The notes beneath the pieces were generated by a model. The model ran no database searches and had not been told where the DNA came from. It worked only from the letters and a program-made list of their open reading frames with translations. Of a DNA stretch of 64,000 bases, positions 19,326 through 28,184 are shown one piece after another; the first letter of the stretch is position 1; the number at the start of each line of letters is the position of its first letter. The stretch lies in NCBI RefSeq assembly GCF_002760665.1, contig NZ_PDOB01000006.1:1-64000 (forward strand), given 5' to 3'. A program made the position numbers and the translations under genes. Origin of the DNA: Massilia psychrophila (lineage in GTDB: Bacteria; Pseudomonadota; Gammaproteobacteria; Burkholderiales; Burkholderiaceae_D).

Positions 19326-20126
19326 TCAGCGGCGGCCGGTGCGCTCGACCAGTTCGATCTCGAACAGCTTCGGCCAGTGTTTGCCGGTGACGAACAGGCG
19401 GCGGTGGACGGCGTCCCAGGCGATGCCGTTGAGGACGTCGTCCGGCCCCATGCCTTTCCAGGCCGGGTCGGCAAGTCCCGTCAAGTCGATCCAGCCAAGG
19501 ACGTTGCCGTTGGCCGGGTCGATGCGGGCGATGACGTTCGAGCCCCAGACGTTGGCGTAGATCTGGCCATCGACCCATTCGAGCTCGTTCAGGCCGGCAA
19601 TCGGCTTGCCGTCGGCGCTGACCCGGATGCGGCGGACCTCGGCCAGGGTTTTCGGATCGAGCACGCGGATGGCCGGGCTGCCGTCGCTCATGAAGACCTG
19701 CTTGCCGTTGCTGGTCAGGCCCCAGCCTTCGCCTTCGTACGAGAACTTGCGCTTGACGTCGAACGTTTTGGCGTCATAGACGAAGCCGACCTTGCTGGTC
19801 CAGGTCAGGCCGACGATGTCGTCGCCGACCGCGGCGATGCCTTCGCCGAAAAACTCCGCCGGCACCTCCTTTTTCTGCAGCACGCGGCCGGTTTCCAGCT
19901 GCACCCGGCGGATCGATGACTGTCCCTTCAGGCCGGTGCTTTCGTACAACACGCCATCCTTGATGAACAAGCCCTGGGTGAACGCCCCCGTATCGTGCGG
20001 ATAGGCGTGCTTGACCATGAAGGCGTAGACGGGAATGGCCGCTTCGGCCGCGCCGAAGCCGCCGACCGACCAGGCCAGGGCGCCCAGCAGCAGACGCCTG
20101 CGGACAGAGAGAGTCGATTTTTTCAA
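19326..20126 (-). CDS. Glutaminyl-peptide cyclotransferase (plant/bacterial QC fold)
   Basis: A 266-residue secreted protein of the five-bladed beta-propeller glutamine cyclotransferase family, which converts N-terminal Gln to pyroglutamate. The N-terminus RRRLLLGALAWSVGGFGA ending AEAA is a signal peptide with a twin-arginine look. Family features include HDTGAFTQGLFI, YESTGLKGQSS, LNELEWVDGQIYANVW and VLNGIAWD. Single gene, probably periplasmic. Substrates are unknown. Confidence 0.88.
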   Translation of the reverse strand: MKKSTLSVRRRLLLGALAWSVGGFGAAEAAIPVYAFMVKHAYPHDTGAFTQGLFIKDGVLYESTGLKGQSSIRRVQLETGRVLQKKEVPAEFFGEGIAAVGDDIVGLTWTSKVGFVYDAKTFDVKRKFSYEGEGWGLTSNGKQVFMSDGSPAIRVLDPKTLAEVRRIRVSADGKPIAGLNELEWVDGQIYANVWGSNVIARIDPANGNVLGWIDLTGLADPAWKGMGPDDVLNGIAWDAVHRRLFVTGKHWPKLFEIELVERTGRR

Positions 20127-20212
20127 TGCGTACCTTTGTTTGACGATGTGCGCTGCTGCGAGATGCTACCGCAAATCGCGCCAAACCGCCGAACGGTCGC
20201 GGCCCGTTCCTG

Positions 20213-21100
20213 CTACCCCAGCTCGACTTCCAGCCCTTCGTAAGCGAGCACCACCTTGAGCGCGGCCGGCGGCGGCTGGCGCGCCAGCAGGTCGGCGAAC
20301 GCCGCCTCCAGTTCGTCATCGCCGCGGGTCGGCTCATGGTGGGTCAGGTACAGCGCCTTGGCGCCGACCCGGATCGCCAGCGCCAGCGCCGAGTCGAGCG
20401 TGCCGTGGCCCCAGCCCTGCTTGGCCGGATATTCGTCGCGCGTGTACGAGCTGTCGACGATGAGCGCGTCGACGCCTTGCATGGCACGCTCGATGGCTTG
20501 CTCGCGCTCGTTGATGGCGCACCGGGCCGCGGCGTGGCGCGCGTCGCTTTCTGGGTAGGGGTTGCTGAACGGCTCATGGTCGCCGGTGAAGAACAGCGAC
20601 TTGCCGTTGCAGTCGATGCGGTAGCCGAGATTGATCACCGGATGGTTCATCACGACGTTGCCGACGGTGGCGTTGCCGACCGCCACCGGCTGCCCAAGCG
20701 CCAGCGTGCGGTAATCGATGGTGGCCGCCATCTGCGCTTCGCCGACCGGGAAATAACTGTTTTGCAGTTGCACGCCGAGCACGTGTTCGATGCCCCTGCC
20801 GCTGACCAGGTCGCGCGCACCGTGCAGGCGCACGTGGCTGCCGGCATGGAACAAAGGCGTAAAGAACGGCAAGCCGTGGATATGGTCCCAGTGGCTGTGG
20901 GTAATGAAGATGTTGGCGCGCACCGGCAGGCGCGCCAGCAGGCTCTGCGCCAGCGCGAAGATGCCGGTGCCGGCATCGAGGATGATCAGGGTGCCGTCGT
21001 CGGTGCCAACCTCGATGCAGGTGGTGTTGCCGCCGTAACGGGCGGTACGCGGGCCGGGCGACGGAATCGAGCCGCGCACGCCCCAGAAGCGCAATTTCAT
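20213..21100 (-). CDS. MBL-fold metallo-hydrolase
   Basis: A 295-residue metallo-beta-lactamase-fold protein with the metal motif THSHWDHIHG and further ligands in FTGDHEPF and TGD, starting MKLRFWGVRGSIPSPGP as in the RNase Z/PhnP-like subgroup. Homologues of this subgroup act as phosphodiesterases or are fused to response regulators, but no substrate can be assigned here. Monocistronic on the minus strand, 86 bp from the QC gene. Confidence 0.88.
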   Translation of the reverse strand: MKLRFWGVRGSIPSPGPRTARYGGNTTCIEVGTDDGTLIILDAGTGIFALAQSLLARLPVRANIFITHSHWDHIHGLPFFTPLFHAGSHVRLHGARDLVSGRGIEHVLGVQLQNSYFPVGEAQMAATIDYRTLALGQPVAVGNATVGNVVMNHPVINLGYRIDCNGKSLFFTGDHEPFSNPYPESDARHAAARCAINEREQAIERAMQGVDALIVDSSYTRDEYPAKQGWGHGTLDSALALAIRVGAKALYLTHHEPTRGDDELEAAFADLLARQPPPAALKVVLAYEGLEVELG

Positions 21101-21202
21101 GGTTTTCTATCCCGGCTGTCGACGCAGTCGCGTATTTAGTTGCAATCAGGATTGATGATAGCGGTTTTATATCAAAATGGCTTGCACATATATTTCGGCA
21201 TC

Positions 21203-21415
21203 ATGAAACGTGCGCGCGGCTTCGGCGACCGCTTCCCGGTACCGCTTGAAAGCGGCCGCCCGGTCCGTTATCAGTCCAACGGCAACAAGGTGGTGGCACC
21301 GTTCCATCTCGATCCCACACTGTTCAACGCCTTGCTTGCGCCAAGCACGCCGCACAGCTTTTCCGACTCCCAGGCAGCCTGGAATCAGGGGGAATCCGGC
21401 TTCTGGGCCAAGTAG
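21203..21415 (+). CDS. Small hypothetical protein (70 aa)
   Basis: A plus-strand frame of 70 residues beginning MKRARGFGDRFPVPLESG with GC-rich third positions like the neighbouring genes, which argues for coding. The frame is open back to TTG 21140. No good ribosome binding site is visible for ATG 21203 and I recognise no domain. An overlapping minus-strand frame exists, so the call is tentative. Confidence 0.35.
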   Translation: MKRARGFGDRFPVPLESGRPVRYQSNGNKVVAPFHLDPTLFNALLAPSTPHSFSDSQAAWNQGESGFWAK

Positions 21416-21503
21416 AAAAACGATAACTCGATGGGGTCCAGCGACCCGGCGAGCGGGACTGTCCAGTAAGCCCAACGCCGCTCAGCGCAGCACGTTTAAA
21501 AAT

Positions 21504-21540
21504 AAAAAAACCCTGTGCACTCGTTCAGCGCACAGGGTTT
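21504..21540 (-). terminator. Rho-independent terminator downstream of the PIN-PhoH gene
   Basis: On the minus strand an 11-bp perfect stem AAACCCTGTGC / GCACAGGGTTT with an 11-base loop is followed by TTTTATT, 34 bp past the stop of the PhoH gene. Confidence 0.88.
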
Positions 21541-21573
21541 CTGGTTGATGCCGCAGCCGCAGTTACCTGCTAG

Positions 21574-23361
21574 TTACAGCACCTCGCTGGCGTGATCCGC
21601 CAGGCGCGAACGCTCGCCGCGCGCCAACGTCACGTGGCCGCTGTGGGACCAGCCCTTGAAGCGGTCGACGACGTACGTCAGGCCGCTCGAGCCTTCCGTC
21701 AGGTACGGCGTGTCGATCTGCGCGATGTTGCCCAGGCACAGGATCTTGGTGCCGGGTCCGGCGCGCGTGACCAGCGTCTTGAGCTGCTTCGGCGTCAGGT
21801 TCTGCGCCTCGTCGATGATCAAAAACTTGTTGACGAAAGTACGTCCGCGCATGAAGTTGAGCGACTTGATCTTGATGCGCGAACGGATCAGGTCCTGGGT
21901 TGCGGCGCGGCCCCACTCGCCGCCATCCGAATCGGACTTGTTGAGCACCTCGAGGTTGTCGTCGAAGGCGCCCATCCACGGCGACATTTTTTCTTCTTCC
22001 GTGCCCGGCAGGAAACCGATGTCTTCACCCACCGGCACCGTCACGCGGGTGACGATGATCTCGTTGTAGAGCTTGGTCTCGAGCACCTGCGCCAGGCCCG
22101 CGGCGAGCGCCAGCAAGGTCTTGCCGGTGCCGGCCTGGCCGAGCAGGGTGACGAAATCGCATTCCGGATCCATCAACAGGTTCAACGCGAAGTTCTGCTC
22201 GCGGTTGCGGGCGGTGACGCCCCACACGTTGTTCTTGCTGTGGCTGAAGTCGCGCAAGGTGCGCAGCACCGCCGTCTTGCCGGTGAGCTGTTTTACCTGT
22301 CCGTAGAACGGCGTCTCGCCGTTTTTTGGTTCGAGGAAGACGAACTGGTTCACCAGCAAGGTCGGAATGGTCGGCCCGGTAACCCGATAGAAGGTCGACG
22401 AGGAGCCGTTCTTGTTCTCCTGCCACGACTCCATGTCCTTGCCGTTCTTGTTCCAGAAATCGTCGGGCAATTGCACGATGCCTGAATAGAGCAGGTCGGT
22501 GTCTTCCAGCACATGGTCGTTGAAGTAGTCTTCAGCCGGCAGGCCCAGCGCGCGCGCCTTGATGCGCATGTTGATGTCTTTCGACACCAGCACGATGGCG
22601 CGGCCCGGCAATTCGGTTTCCAGGTTACGCACCACGCCGAGGATCTGGTTGTCGGCCTTGCCAACCGGCAGGCCTTCCGGCAGGGTCGGGCCGTTTTGCA
22701 GCCGGGTCTGGAAGAACAGCCGGCCCTTGGCGTCCTTGTTGCCCAGCTTTGCCAGCGGGATGCCCGCTTCGATCGCATGGTCGTCGATGTTGGCAATCAG
22801 CGCGTCGAGCGTACGCGACACCTGGCGGGCGTTGCGCGCCACTTCCGACATGCCTTTCTTGTGATCGTCGAGCTCTTCCAGCGTCATCATCGGCAGGTAG
22901 ACGTCGTGTTCCTCGAAGCGGAACAGCGACGACGGGTCGTGCATCAGCACGTTGGTGTCGAGCACGAACATCTTGCTCGTGCCGCTCTTGTCGGCCTGCC
23001 GGCTGGTGGACGACTTGATGATCGCCTCGACCGGCTTGTGCTTGGCCGGGTGCGGTGTGTCGAGCTCGTTGTCGGACTGCTTGGCGCGCGCGGCAGGACG
23101 CTCTGCGTCGGCATGCGTCGGCAGTGCTACCAGGACAGGCGCCGGCGGCGGTGCTGCGGTAGCCGCTTTCGGCTTGGCGCTGCGCGCCGCTTTCAACGCC
23201 GGCACGGCCTTGCCGCTGATCAGGTCCTCGACCGGGTCGAGGGGGTGAACCTGGGCGGCAGCGGGTGCCGCCCGTACCGCGCTCTTGCGCGGCTCCGCTT
23301 TGGGGTAATCTTTTGCCAGCAACAGGGCGGCCGGCTTGGTAGGAAGTTTTGGCAGTGGCAT
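21574..23361 (-). CDS. PIN-domain and PhoH-like ATPase fusion protein
   Basis: A 595-residue protein. The first 128 residues are Ala/Pro/Lys-rich and probably disordered. A PIN-type nuclease domain starts at KMFVLDTNVLMHD (about 130-270, with acidic residues LEELDDHK), and a PhoH-like ATPase fills the C-terminal part, with Walker A GQAGTGKTLLALAAG near residue 405 and Walker B KFLIIDEAQNLTP. This PIN-PhoH2 layout is known from bacteria and mycobacteria, where it acts as an ATP-dependent RNA helicase/RNase. Whether it does so here is inference. Monocistronic, with its own terminator. Confidence 0.92.
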   Translation of the reverse strand: MPLPKLPTKPAALLLAKDYPKAEPRKSAVRAAPAAAQVHPLDPVEDLISGKAVPALKAARSAKPKAATAAPPPAPVLVALPTHADAERPAARAKQSDNELDTPHPAKHKPVEAIIKSSTSRQADKSGTSKMFVLDTNVLMHDPSSLFRFEEHDVYLPMMTLEELDDHKKGMSEVARNARQVSRTLDALIANIDDHAIEAGIPLAKLGNKDAKGRLFFQTRLQNGPTLPEGLPVGKADNQILGVVRNLETELPGRAIVLVSKDINMRIKARALGLPAEDYFNDHVLEDTDLLYSGIVQLPDDFWNKNGKDMESWQENKNGSSSTFYRVTGPTIPTLLVNQFVFLEPKNGETPFYGQVKQLTGKTAVLRTLRDFSHSKNNVWGVTARNREQNFALNLLMDPECDFVTLLGQAGTGKTLLALAAGLAQVLETKLYNEIIVTRVTVPVGEDIGFLPGTEEEKMSPWMGAFDDNLEVLNKSDSDGGEWGRAATQDLIRSRIKIKSLNFMRGRTFVNKFLIIDEAQNLTPKQLKTLVTRAGPGTKILCLGNIAQIDTPYLTEGSSGLTYVVDRFKGWSHSGHVTLARGERSRLADHASEVL

Positions 23362-23571
23362 CAGGGTCTCAATCTAAAAAATTCCGAAGGGCAGCGGCGC
23401 GAGCGAAGGCTATGCGGTGGGGCCGGCCTGGTCGAACTACATGGATGAGGCGCTGGTCAGTCACGGCAAACAGGCCGGACCGGCAGGCCGCCAGATTGGG
23501 ATGATGCGGGGAAAAAACGCTTTGACTCAAAATAGGCGATTGCAATCGATTTTTACGGCAGGTTAATTAAC

Positions 23572-23607
23572 GGTGAGCGTCAGCGGTGAGGGTCAGCGGT
23601 GAGCGGC
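23572..23607 (-). repeat. 13-bp tandem repeat 3' of bcp
   Basis: GGTGAGCGTCAGC, GGTGAGGGTCAGC and a partial GGTGAGCGGC lie head to tail, 11-46 bp beyond the bcp stop. No function is suggested by the sequence. Confidence 0.7.
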
Positions 23608-23617
23608 TTTGCTTTTG

Positions 23618-24094
23618 CTATTGCTGGGGCTGGCTCTTGACGAATTCCAGCACTTCATCGGCGTGGTCAGGCACCTTCACGCCTCGCCATTCTTTCACCA
23701 ATCGGCCCTCAGCGTCAATTACAAACGTACTGCGCTCGACGCCGCGAACCTGTTTGCCGTACATATTTTTCATCTTCATGACGCCGAATTGCAGGCACAC
23801 CAATTCTTGCGGGTCCGAGATCAGTTCAAACGGCAAGCCCAGCTTCGACTTGAAGCCTTCGTGCGAACGCAGCGAATCGCGGCTGATGCCGTAGATTTCG
23901 GTGCCGGCGTCGAGGAACTGGTCGTGCAGTTCGCGAAACGCGATGCTTTCGGTGGTGCAGCCGGGAGTGTTGTCCTTCGGGTAGAAGTACAGCACCGTGT
24001 AGCGGGCCGCGCGGCCAGCGAGCTGGAACGCCTTGTCGCCGGTCATGACGGCGGAAAAATCGGGTACGGATGCTGGGGTTTGGCTGTCAGCCAC
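23618..24094 (-). CDS. bcp: Thioredoxin-dependent thiol peroxidase (BCP/PrxQ)
   Basis: A 158-residue peroxiredoxin that reduces hydrogen and organic peroxides. The peroxidatic Cys lies in PKDNTPGCTTES. The resolving Cys usually five residues later is absent (Ile), so this is a 1-Cys-like or atypical member. Start GTG 24094 is chosen for the AGGAGAG site just upstream; it overlaps the end of arnD by 8 bp, which implies translational coupling to the Arn operon. Confidence 0.93.
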   Translation of the reverse strand: MADSQTPASVPDFSAVMTGDKAFQLAGRAARYTVLYFYPKDNTPGCTTESIAFRELHDQFLDAGTEIYGISRDSLRSHEGFKSKLGLPFELISDPQELVCLQFGVMKMKNMYGKQVRGVERSTFVIDAEGRLVKEWRGVKVPDHADEVLEFVKSQPQQ

Positions 24095-25079
24095 GGCTCT
24101 CTCCTGGGCGCACTGCAATAGGCCCGGGCACGATCAGTTCACCTGAACGTCCGGGCAATTCTCCCCAGGCGACCGACCGGTCGGGCAAGGGCGAGTCTTT
24201 TATTTTCTCGTAATAGTCGGCCATCGACGCCAGCTGGTAGCCTTGCTCTTTCCAGCCGGTCAATAACTGTTCGAAGATGGGGCCGAGCTTCTGGCCTTCA
24301 AGCTCGGCGTGCAAGGTATACACGTGGTCGCGCCCGGCGCCCGCGGTCAGCCCCAGCAGGTGTGCGGCGATGTTGGCGGTCGTAATCGTTACACCGCCGA
24401 TGCTGCGCCCGAGCAGTTCGTCGAGCGTCGGCAAGGTCGTCGGCAGCTGCACGCAGCGCGAGCCGGGCAGCCGGTACGGGCCGGCCTGCGCATCGCGCAG
24501 CGCGCCGTCCTCGCCCAGCATGGCGCGGCCGTCCGACGCGTAGGCGTAGCCGGCCGCATCGTGCTCGGCAAAGGCGTGCTCGTTCATCTGCCAGCCGGCC
24601 GCGCCGTGGGTGTTGGCCGGACGGCCGAACACCTGGCGAAAGCGGTCTTCGGCGCAGCGCATGATGTGCGAGGTCCAGGACAGGCTGCTGCTTCGTACGT
24701 TGTCTTGCCAGCGCACGTGGTCCCAGGTGTGGATGCCGCATTCGAAGCCGGCCGCTTCGACGCTGCGCATCTCGTCAGCGCAGCGGCGGCCGATGTCCGG
24801 TCCCGGCAGAAAGACGCCGTACATCAGCGTCTTGACGCCGTAATGCTCCAGCACCGAGGTGCGCGAGACCTTCTTGAAAAACCCCGGGTTGAACGCGCGC
24901 CGCAAGGCCCAGCCGGTATGATCCGGCCCGAGCGAAAACAGGAACGTCGCGCAAGCGCCATGGCGGCTGAGCATGCGCACCAGGTTTGGTACGCCCTCGC
25001 GGGTGCCGCGGTAGGTGTCGACGTCGATCTTGAGCGTCAGCAGCGGGCCTTGAGGTGGGATGGGGGAAGCTTGGGTCAA
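24087..25079 (-). CDS. arnD: ArnD-type polysaccharide deacetylase (formyl-Ara4N-undecaprenyl phosphate deformylase)
   Basis: A 330-residue NodB-fold enzyme. Early strand LTLKIDVDTYRGTREGVP, the motif CGIHTWDHVRWQD and late YTLHAELEGQKLGP match ArnD. In the pathway it removes the formyl group from undecaprenyl-phosphate-linked 4-formamido-arabinose before flipping. The only in-frame start is TTG 25079, four bases after the arnA dehydrogenase stop. Membrane-associated role is inferred from the family. Confidence 0.92.
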   Translation of the reverse strand: MTQASPIPPQGPLLTLKIDVDTYRGTREGVPNLVRMLSRHGACATFLFSLGPDHTGWALRRAFNPGFFKKVSRTSVLEHYGVKTLMYGVFLPGPDIGRRCADEMRSVEAAGFECGIHTWDHVRWQDNVRSSSLSWTSHIMRCAEDRFRQVFGRPANTHGAAGWQMNEHAFAEHDAAGYAYASDGRAMLGEDGALRDAQAGPYRLPGSRCVQLPTTLPTLDELLGRSIGGVTITTANIAAHLLGLTAGAGRDHVYTLHAELEGQKLGPIFEQLLTGWKEQGYQLASMADYYEKIKDSPLPDRSVAWGELPGRSGELIVPGPIAVRPGESRG

Positions 25080-25083
25080 ATCA

Positions 25084-26136
25084 TCAATCCATCAGCGCTT
25101 TGGCTGCGCCGACCTGGCCGCGGTAGGCGTCGAAGATGTGGCGCAGCGCGTCGGCCATCGACACTGTCGGCGTCCAGCCCAGTTCGGACTCGGTGGCGTC
25201 GATCTTCGGCACCCGGTTCTGCACGTCCTGGTAGCCCTTGCCGTAGTAGGCGCCGGAGCTGGTCTCGACCAGTTTCACCTGCTGTGCCGAGTCGGCGTAC
25301 TCGGGGTATTCGGCCGCCAGCGCCAGCATCATGTGCGCCAGTTCGCGGATCGAAAAATTGTTGACCGGGTTGCCGATGTTGTAGATTTTGCCGGTGGCGA
25401 CACCGCCTTGGTTGGCGATGATCCGCACCAGCGCATCGATGCCGTCGTCGACGTAGGTGAACGAGCGCTTCTGCTCGCCGCCATCGACCAGCTGGATGTT
25501 CTCGCCGCGCACGATATGGCCGAGGAACTGGGTCAGCACGCGCGACGAGCCTTCTTTGGGCGTGTGGATCGAATCGAGGCCGGCGCCGATCCAGTTAAAC
25601 GGACGGAACAAGGTGAAATTGAGCCCTTCCATGCCGTAGCCCCAGATCACGCGGTCCATCAGCTGCTTCGAGCAGGCATAGATCCAGCGCGGCTTGTTGA
25701 TCGGGCCGTACACCAGGTTTGACGCTTCCGGATCGAATTCGGCGTCCGGGCTCATGCCGTACACCTCGGACGTCGACGGGAACACCAGGTGCTTGCCGTA
25801 CTTGGCGGCCGAACGCACGATCGGCAGGTTCGCCTCGAAGTCGAGCTCGAACACGCGCAGTGGTTCCTTGACGTAGGTCGATGGCGTGGCGATCGCCACC
25901 AGCGGCAGGATCACGTCGCACTTCTTGACGTGGTACTCGACCCACTCCTTGTTGATGGTGATGTCGCCCTCGAAAAAGTGCATGCGCGACTTGTAGGATG
26001 CGTTGTCGAGCAGCTCGGTGATGCGGTCGGACTGCATGTCCATGCCATACACGTGCCAGTCGGTCGTTTCCAGGATGCGCTTGGACAGGTGGTGGCCGAT
26101 GAAGCCGTTGACGCCGAGGATGAGGACTTTTTTCAT
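25084..26136 (-). CDS. UDP-glucuronate dehydrogenase/decarboxylase (ArnA C-terminal-domain homologue)
   Basis: A 350-residue short-chain dehydrogenase with the NAD motif GVNGFIGHHL and the ArnA-type active site VFPSTSEVYGM and YACSKQLMDRVIWGYG. It converts UDP-glucuronate to UDP-4-keto-arabinose. In E. coli this is the C-terminal half of ArnA; here it is a separate gene, 42 bp after the formyltransferase gene. NAD binding and catalytic residues appear intact. Confidence 0.93.
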   Translation of the reverse strand: MKKVLILGVNGFIGHHLSKRILETTDWHVYGMDMQSDRITELLDNASYKSRMHFFEGDITINKEWVEYHVKKCDVILPLVAIATPSTYVKEPLRVFELDFEANLPIVRSAAKYGKHLVFPSTSEVYGMSPDAEFDPEASNLVYGPINKPRWIYACSKQLMDRVIWGYGMEGLNFTLFRPFNWIGAGLDSIHTPKEGSSRVLTQFLGHIVRGENIQLVDGGEQKRSFTYVDDGIDALVRIIANQGGVATGKIYNIGNPVNNFSIRELAHMMLALAAEYPEYADSAQQVKLVETSSGAYYGKGYQDVQNRVPKIDATESELGWTPTVSMADALRHIFDAYRGQVGAAKALMD

Positions 26137-26178
26137 GGGGTTTGCTCGTTTCTTGTTTCTTGTTTCTTATGAATGCGG

Positions 26179-27117
26179 TCAGGTGTTGGCCGCGTCGGTG
26201 TTGGCCAGGCGCGCTTGCAGTTGCGCCGGCGTCACCGGAACGGCATCGAACAGCAGGCTGGAAATGGCCAGCATGCGGCCGTCGCCGCATACGCCAACGA
26301 TGCAATTATCCACCACAGCCAAGCCCGGTGGCAACTTGCTGCTCTGCTTGCCATCGTCGTTGCGCGACAATCTCGCCCGCTCGATGACGTAGCGCTGGCC
26401 GCCGACATCGGTGAAGGCGCCAGGGTAGGGCGGCGCCACCGCGCGGTGCAGGTTGTAGACCTCACTGGCAGGTTGCGACCAGTCGATGCGGCCGTCTTCG
26501 GGCTTGCGCCCGCTGAAATAGCGGCCCTGTTGCACGTCGTTGGGGGTGCGCGGCGCGTTGCCATTCAACAGCGCCGGCAGTACCCGCCACAAGGTCTGCT
26601 CGGCTGCCACGGTGACCTTGCCAAACACCTCGTACGCCGTGTCGTCGGGCAGGATCGGCACCGCGGTCTGCGCGACGATGGCGCCGGCGTCGGGTTTCAC
26701 CGTCATTTCGTGCAGCGAGGCGCCGGTTTCCAGCGCGCCGTGCAGCACCGCCCAGTTGACCGGCGCGCGCCCGCGAAACTGCGGCAGCAGCGAGCCGTGC
26801 ATGTTGAAGGCCGGCGCCACCGCCAGCAGCGCTTGCGGCAGCATGTTGCGGTAGTAAAAGCTGAACATCAGGTCCGGCTGCGCCGCTTGCACTTGCGCCA
26901 GCAGTTCGGGCGAACTGGCGTCCTGCGGCGTGATGCAGGCGATGCCCTCAAGGGCGCACAGCGACATGACCGACTCGAACCAGATGTTTTCGCCCGCACT
27001 GTCCTGGTGGGTGACCACGAGCACGACGTCGACGCCGCCGGCCAGCAGCACCTTCAGGCAGCGCACGCCGACGTTGTGGTAGGCGAAGACGACGGCGCGC
27101 TTGGCTGGTGCAGCCAT
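26179..27117 (-). CDS. UDP-Ara4N formyltransferase (ArnA N-terminal-domain homologue)
   Basis: A 312-residue formyl-tetrahydrofolate-dependent formyltransferase. The catalytic Asn/His stretch FNMHGSLLPQFRGRAPVNW and the Asp in MTVKPDAGAIV are intact, and the C-terminal OB-like domain follows. It N-formylates UDP-Ara4N, which drives the pathway forward. It corresponds to the N-terminal half of E. coli ArnA. Its ATG overlaps the arnC stop by one base (TGATG). Confidence 0.93.
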   Translation of the reverse strand: MAAPAKRAVVFAYHNVGVRCLKVLLAGGVDVVLVVTHQDSAGENIWFESVMSLCALEGIACITPQDASSPELLAQVQAAQPDLMFSFYYRNMLPQALLAVAPAFNMHGSLLPQFRGRAPVNWAVLHGALETGASLHEMTVKPDAGAIVAQTAVPILPDDTAYEVFGKVTVAAEQTLWRVLPALLNGNAPRTPNDVQQGRYFSGRKPEDGRIDWSQPASEVYNLHRAVAPPYPGAFTDVGGQRYVIERARLSRNDDGKQSSKLPPGLAVVDNCIVGVCGDGRMLAISSLLFDAVPVTPAQLQARLANTDAANT

Positions 27118-28184
27118 CAGCGCGCCACCTGGCGTTTTTCGACCGCGCGGTCGAGCACCTCGTCCTTGCCAGGCACGTGCTGCAAGATGGTCTGCACCAC
27201 GTAGCGCGGGCGCGCCCGCACCTGCTGGAAGATGCGCCCGACGTATTCGCCCAACAGGCCGATGCCGAACAGGATCACGCCCATGAAGAAGAAGGCGATG
27301 GCGAACAGCGTGAACACGCCTTCGGCCTCGGCGCCAAGGACGAAGCGGCGCACCAGCAGCATCAGCACCAGTAGCGCCGAGGCGAGCGACATCGTCATGC
27401 CGAGCATCGAGAACATCTGCAGCGGCACCAGCGAAAAGCCGGTGACGAGGTCGAAATTGAGGCGGATCAGGCTGTAGAGCGAATACTTCGATTCGCCAGC
27501 CGCGCGCTCTTCGTGCTCGACGAGGATCTCGGTGGGCTTACGCGCGAACTTGTAGGCCAGCGCCGGCACGAAGGTGTTCACTTCGCCGCACTGGTTGACT
27601 AGGTCGATGACGTTGCGCCCATACGCGCGCAGCATGTTGCCCTGGTCGGTGATGCGGATGTTGGTGATGCGGTAGCGCAGCCGGTTCATCGCCTTCGAGG
27701 CGATGGTGCGCCACGCCGAATCCTGGCGCTTGCGGCGGATCGAGCCGACGTAGTCGAAGCCCTGGCGGATTTTCTCGACCAGCTTGTGGATCTCTTCGGG
27801 CGGGTTCTGCAGGTCGGCGTCGAGGGTGACGATGATGTCGCCGCGAGTGACGTCGAAGCCGGCCAGGATCGCCATGTGCTGGCCATAGTTGCCGTTAAAT
27901 ATCATCACGCGCGTGACGTCAGGCCGCTGGCGGAATTGCTCGGCCAGGATCGCCACCGAGTTGTCGTGGCTGCCGTCGTTGACGAACACGATTTCGTACG
28001 GGATGCCGATCTTGTCGAGCGCCGGATACAGGCGCGCGAACAGCACCTGCAAGCCGGCTTCCTCATTGTAGATCGGGATGACGACCGACAGTTCCGGTTT
28101 CAGCATGCTGGTTGTGTTGGTTGTGCTCGTTGTGCTCGTTGTGCCCATAGTATCCATTGCGCTCATTGTACCCACGGCGCTCAT
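27117..28184 (-). CDS. arnC: Undecaprenyl-phosphate Ara4FN transferase (ArnC-type GT2)
   Basis: A 355-residue family 2 glycosyltransferase with LSVVIPIYNEEAGL, FVNDGSHDNS and VTLDADLQNPPEEI motifs, then two C-terminal transmembrane helices (FSMLGMTMSLASALLVLMLL, LFAIAFFFMGVILFGIGLL). It links formyl-Ara4N to undecaprenyl phosphate. ATG 28184 overlaps the arnB stop (ATGA), but family homology begins at Met27 (ATG 28106). The 26-residue extension is Thr/Ser-rich and encoded by small tandem repeats, so either start is possible. Confidence 0.92.
   Translation of the reverse strand: MSAVGTMSAMDTMGTTSTTSTTNTTSMLKPELSVVIPIYNEEAGLQVLFARLYPALDKIGIPYEIVFVNDGSHDNSVAILAEQFRQRPDVTRVMIFNGNYGQHMAILAGFDVTRGDIIVTLDADLQNPPEEIHKLVEKIRQGFDYVGSIRRKRQDSAWRTIASKAMNRLRYRITNIRITDQGNMLRAYGRNVIDLVNQCGEVNTFVPALAYKFARKPTEILVEHEERAAGESKYSLYSLIRLNFDLVTGFSLVPLQMFSMLGMTMSLASALLVLMLLVRRFVLGAEAEGVFTLFAIAFFFMGVILFGIGLLGEYVGRIFQQVRARPRYVVQTILQHVPGKDEVLDRAVEKRQVAR
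28107..28142 (-). repeat. 9-bp tandem repeats in the 5' end of arnC
   Basis: On the minus strand four 9-bp units ACAACGAGC, ACAACGAGC, ACAACCAAC, ACAACCAGC encode TTSTTSTTNTTS just before the family start at Met27. Degenerate 18-bp ATGAGCGC-type copies precede them. Unit length is a multiple of three, so copy-number change would alter the N-terminus without a frameshift. Confidence 0.85.
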
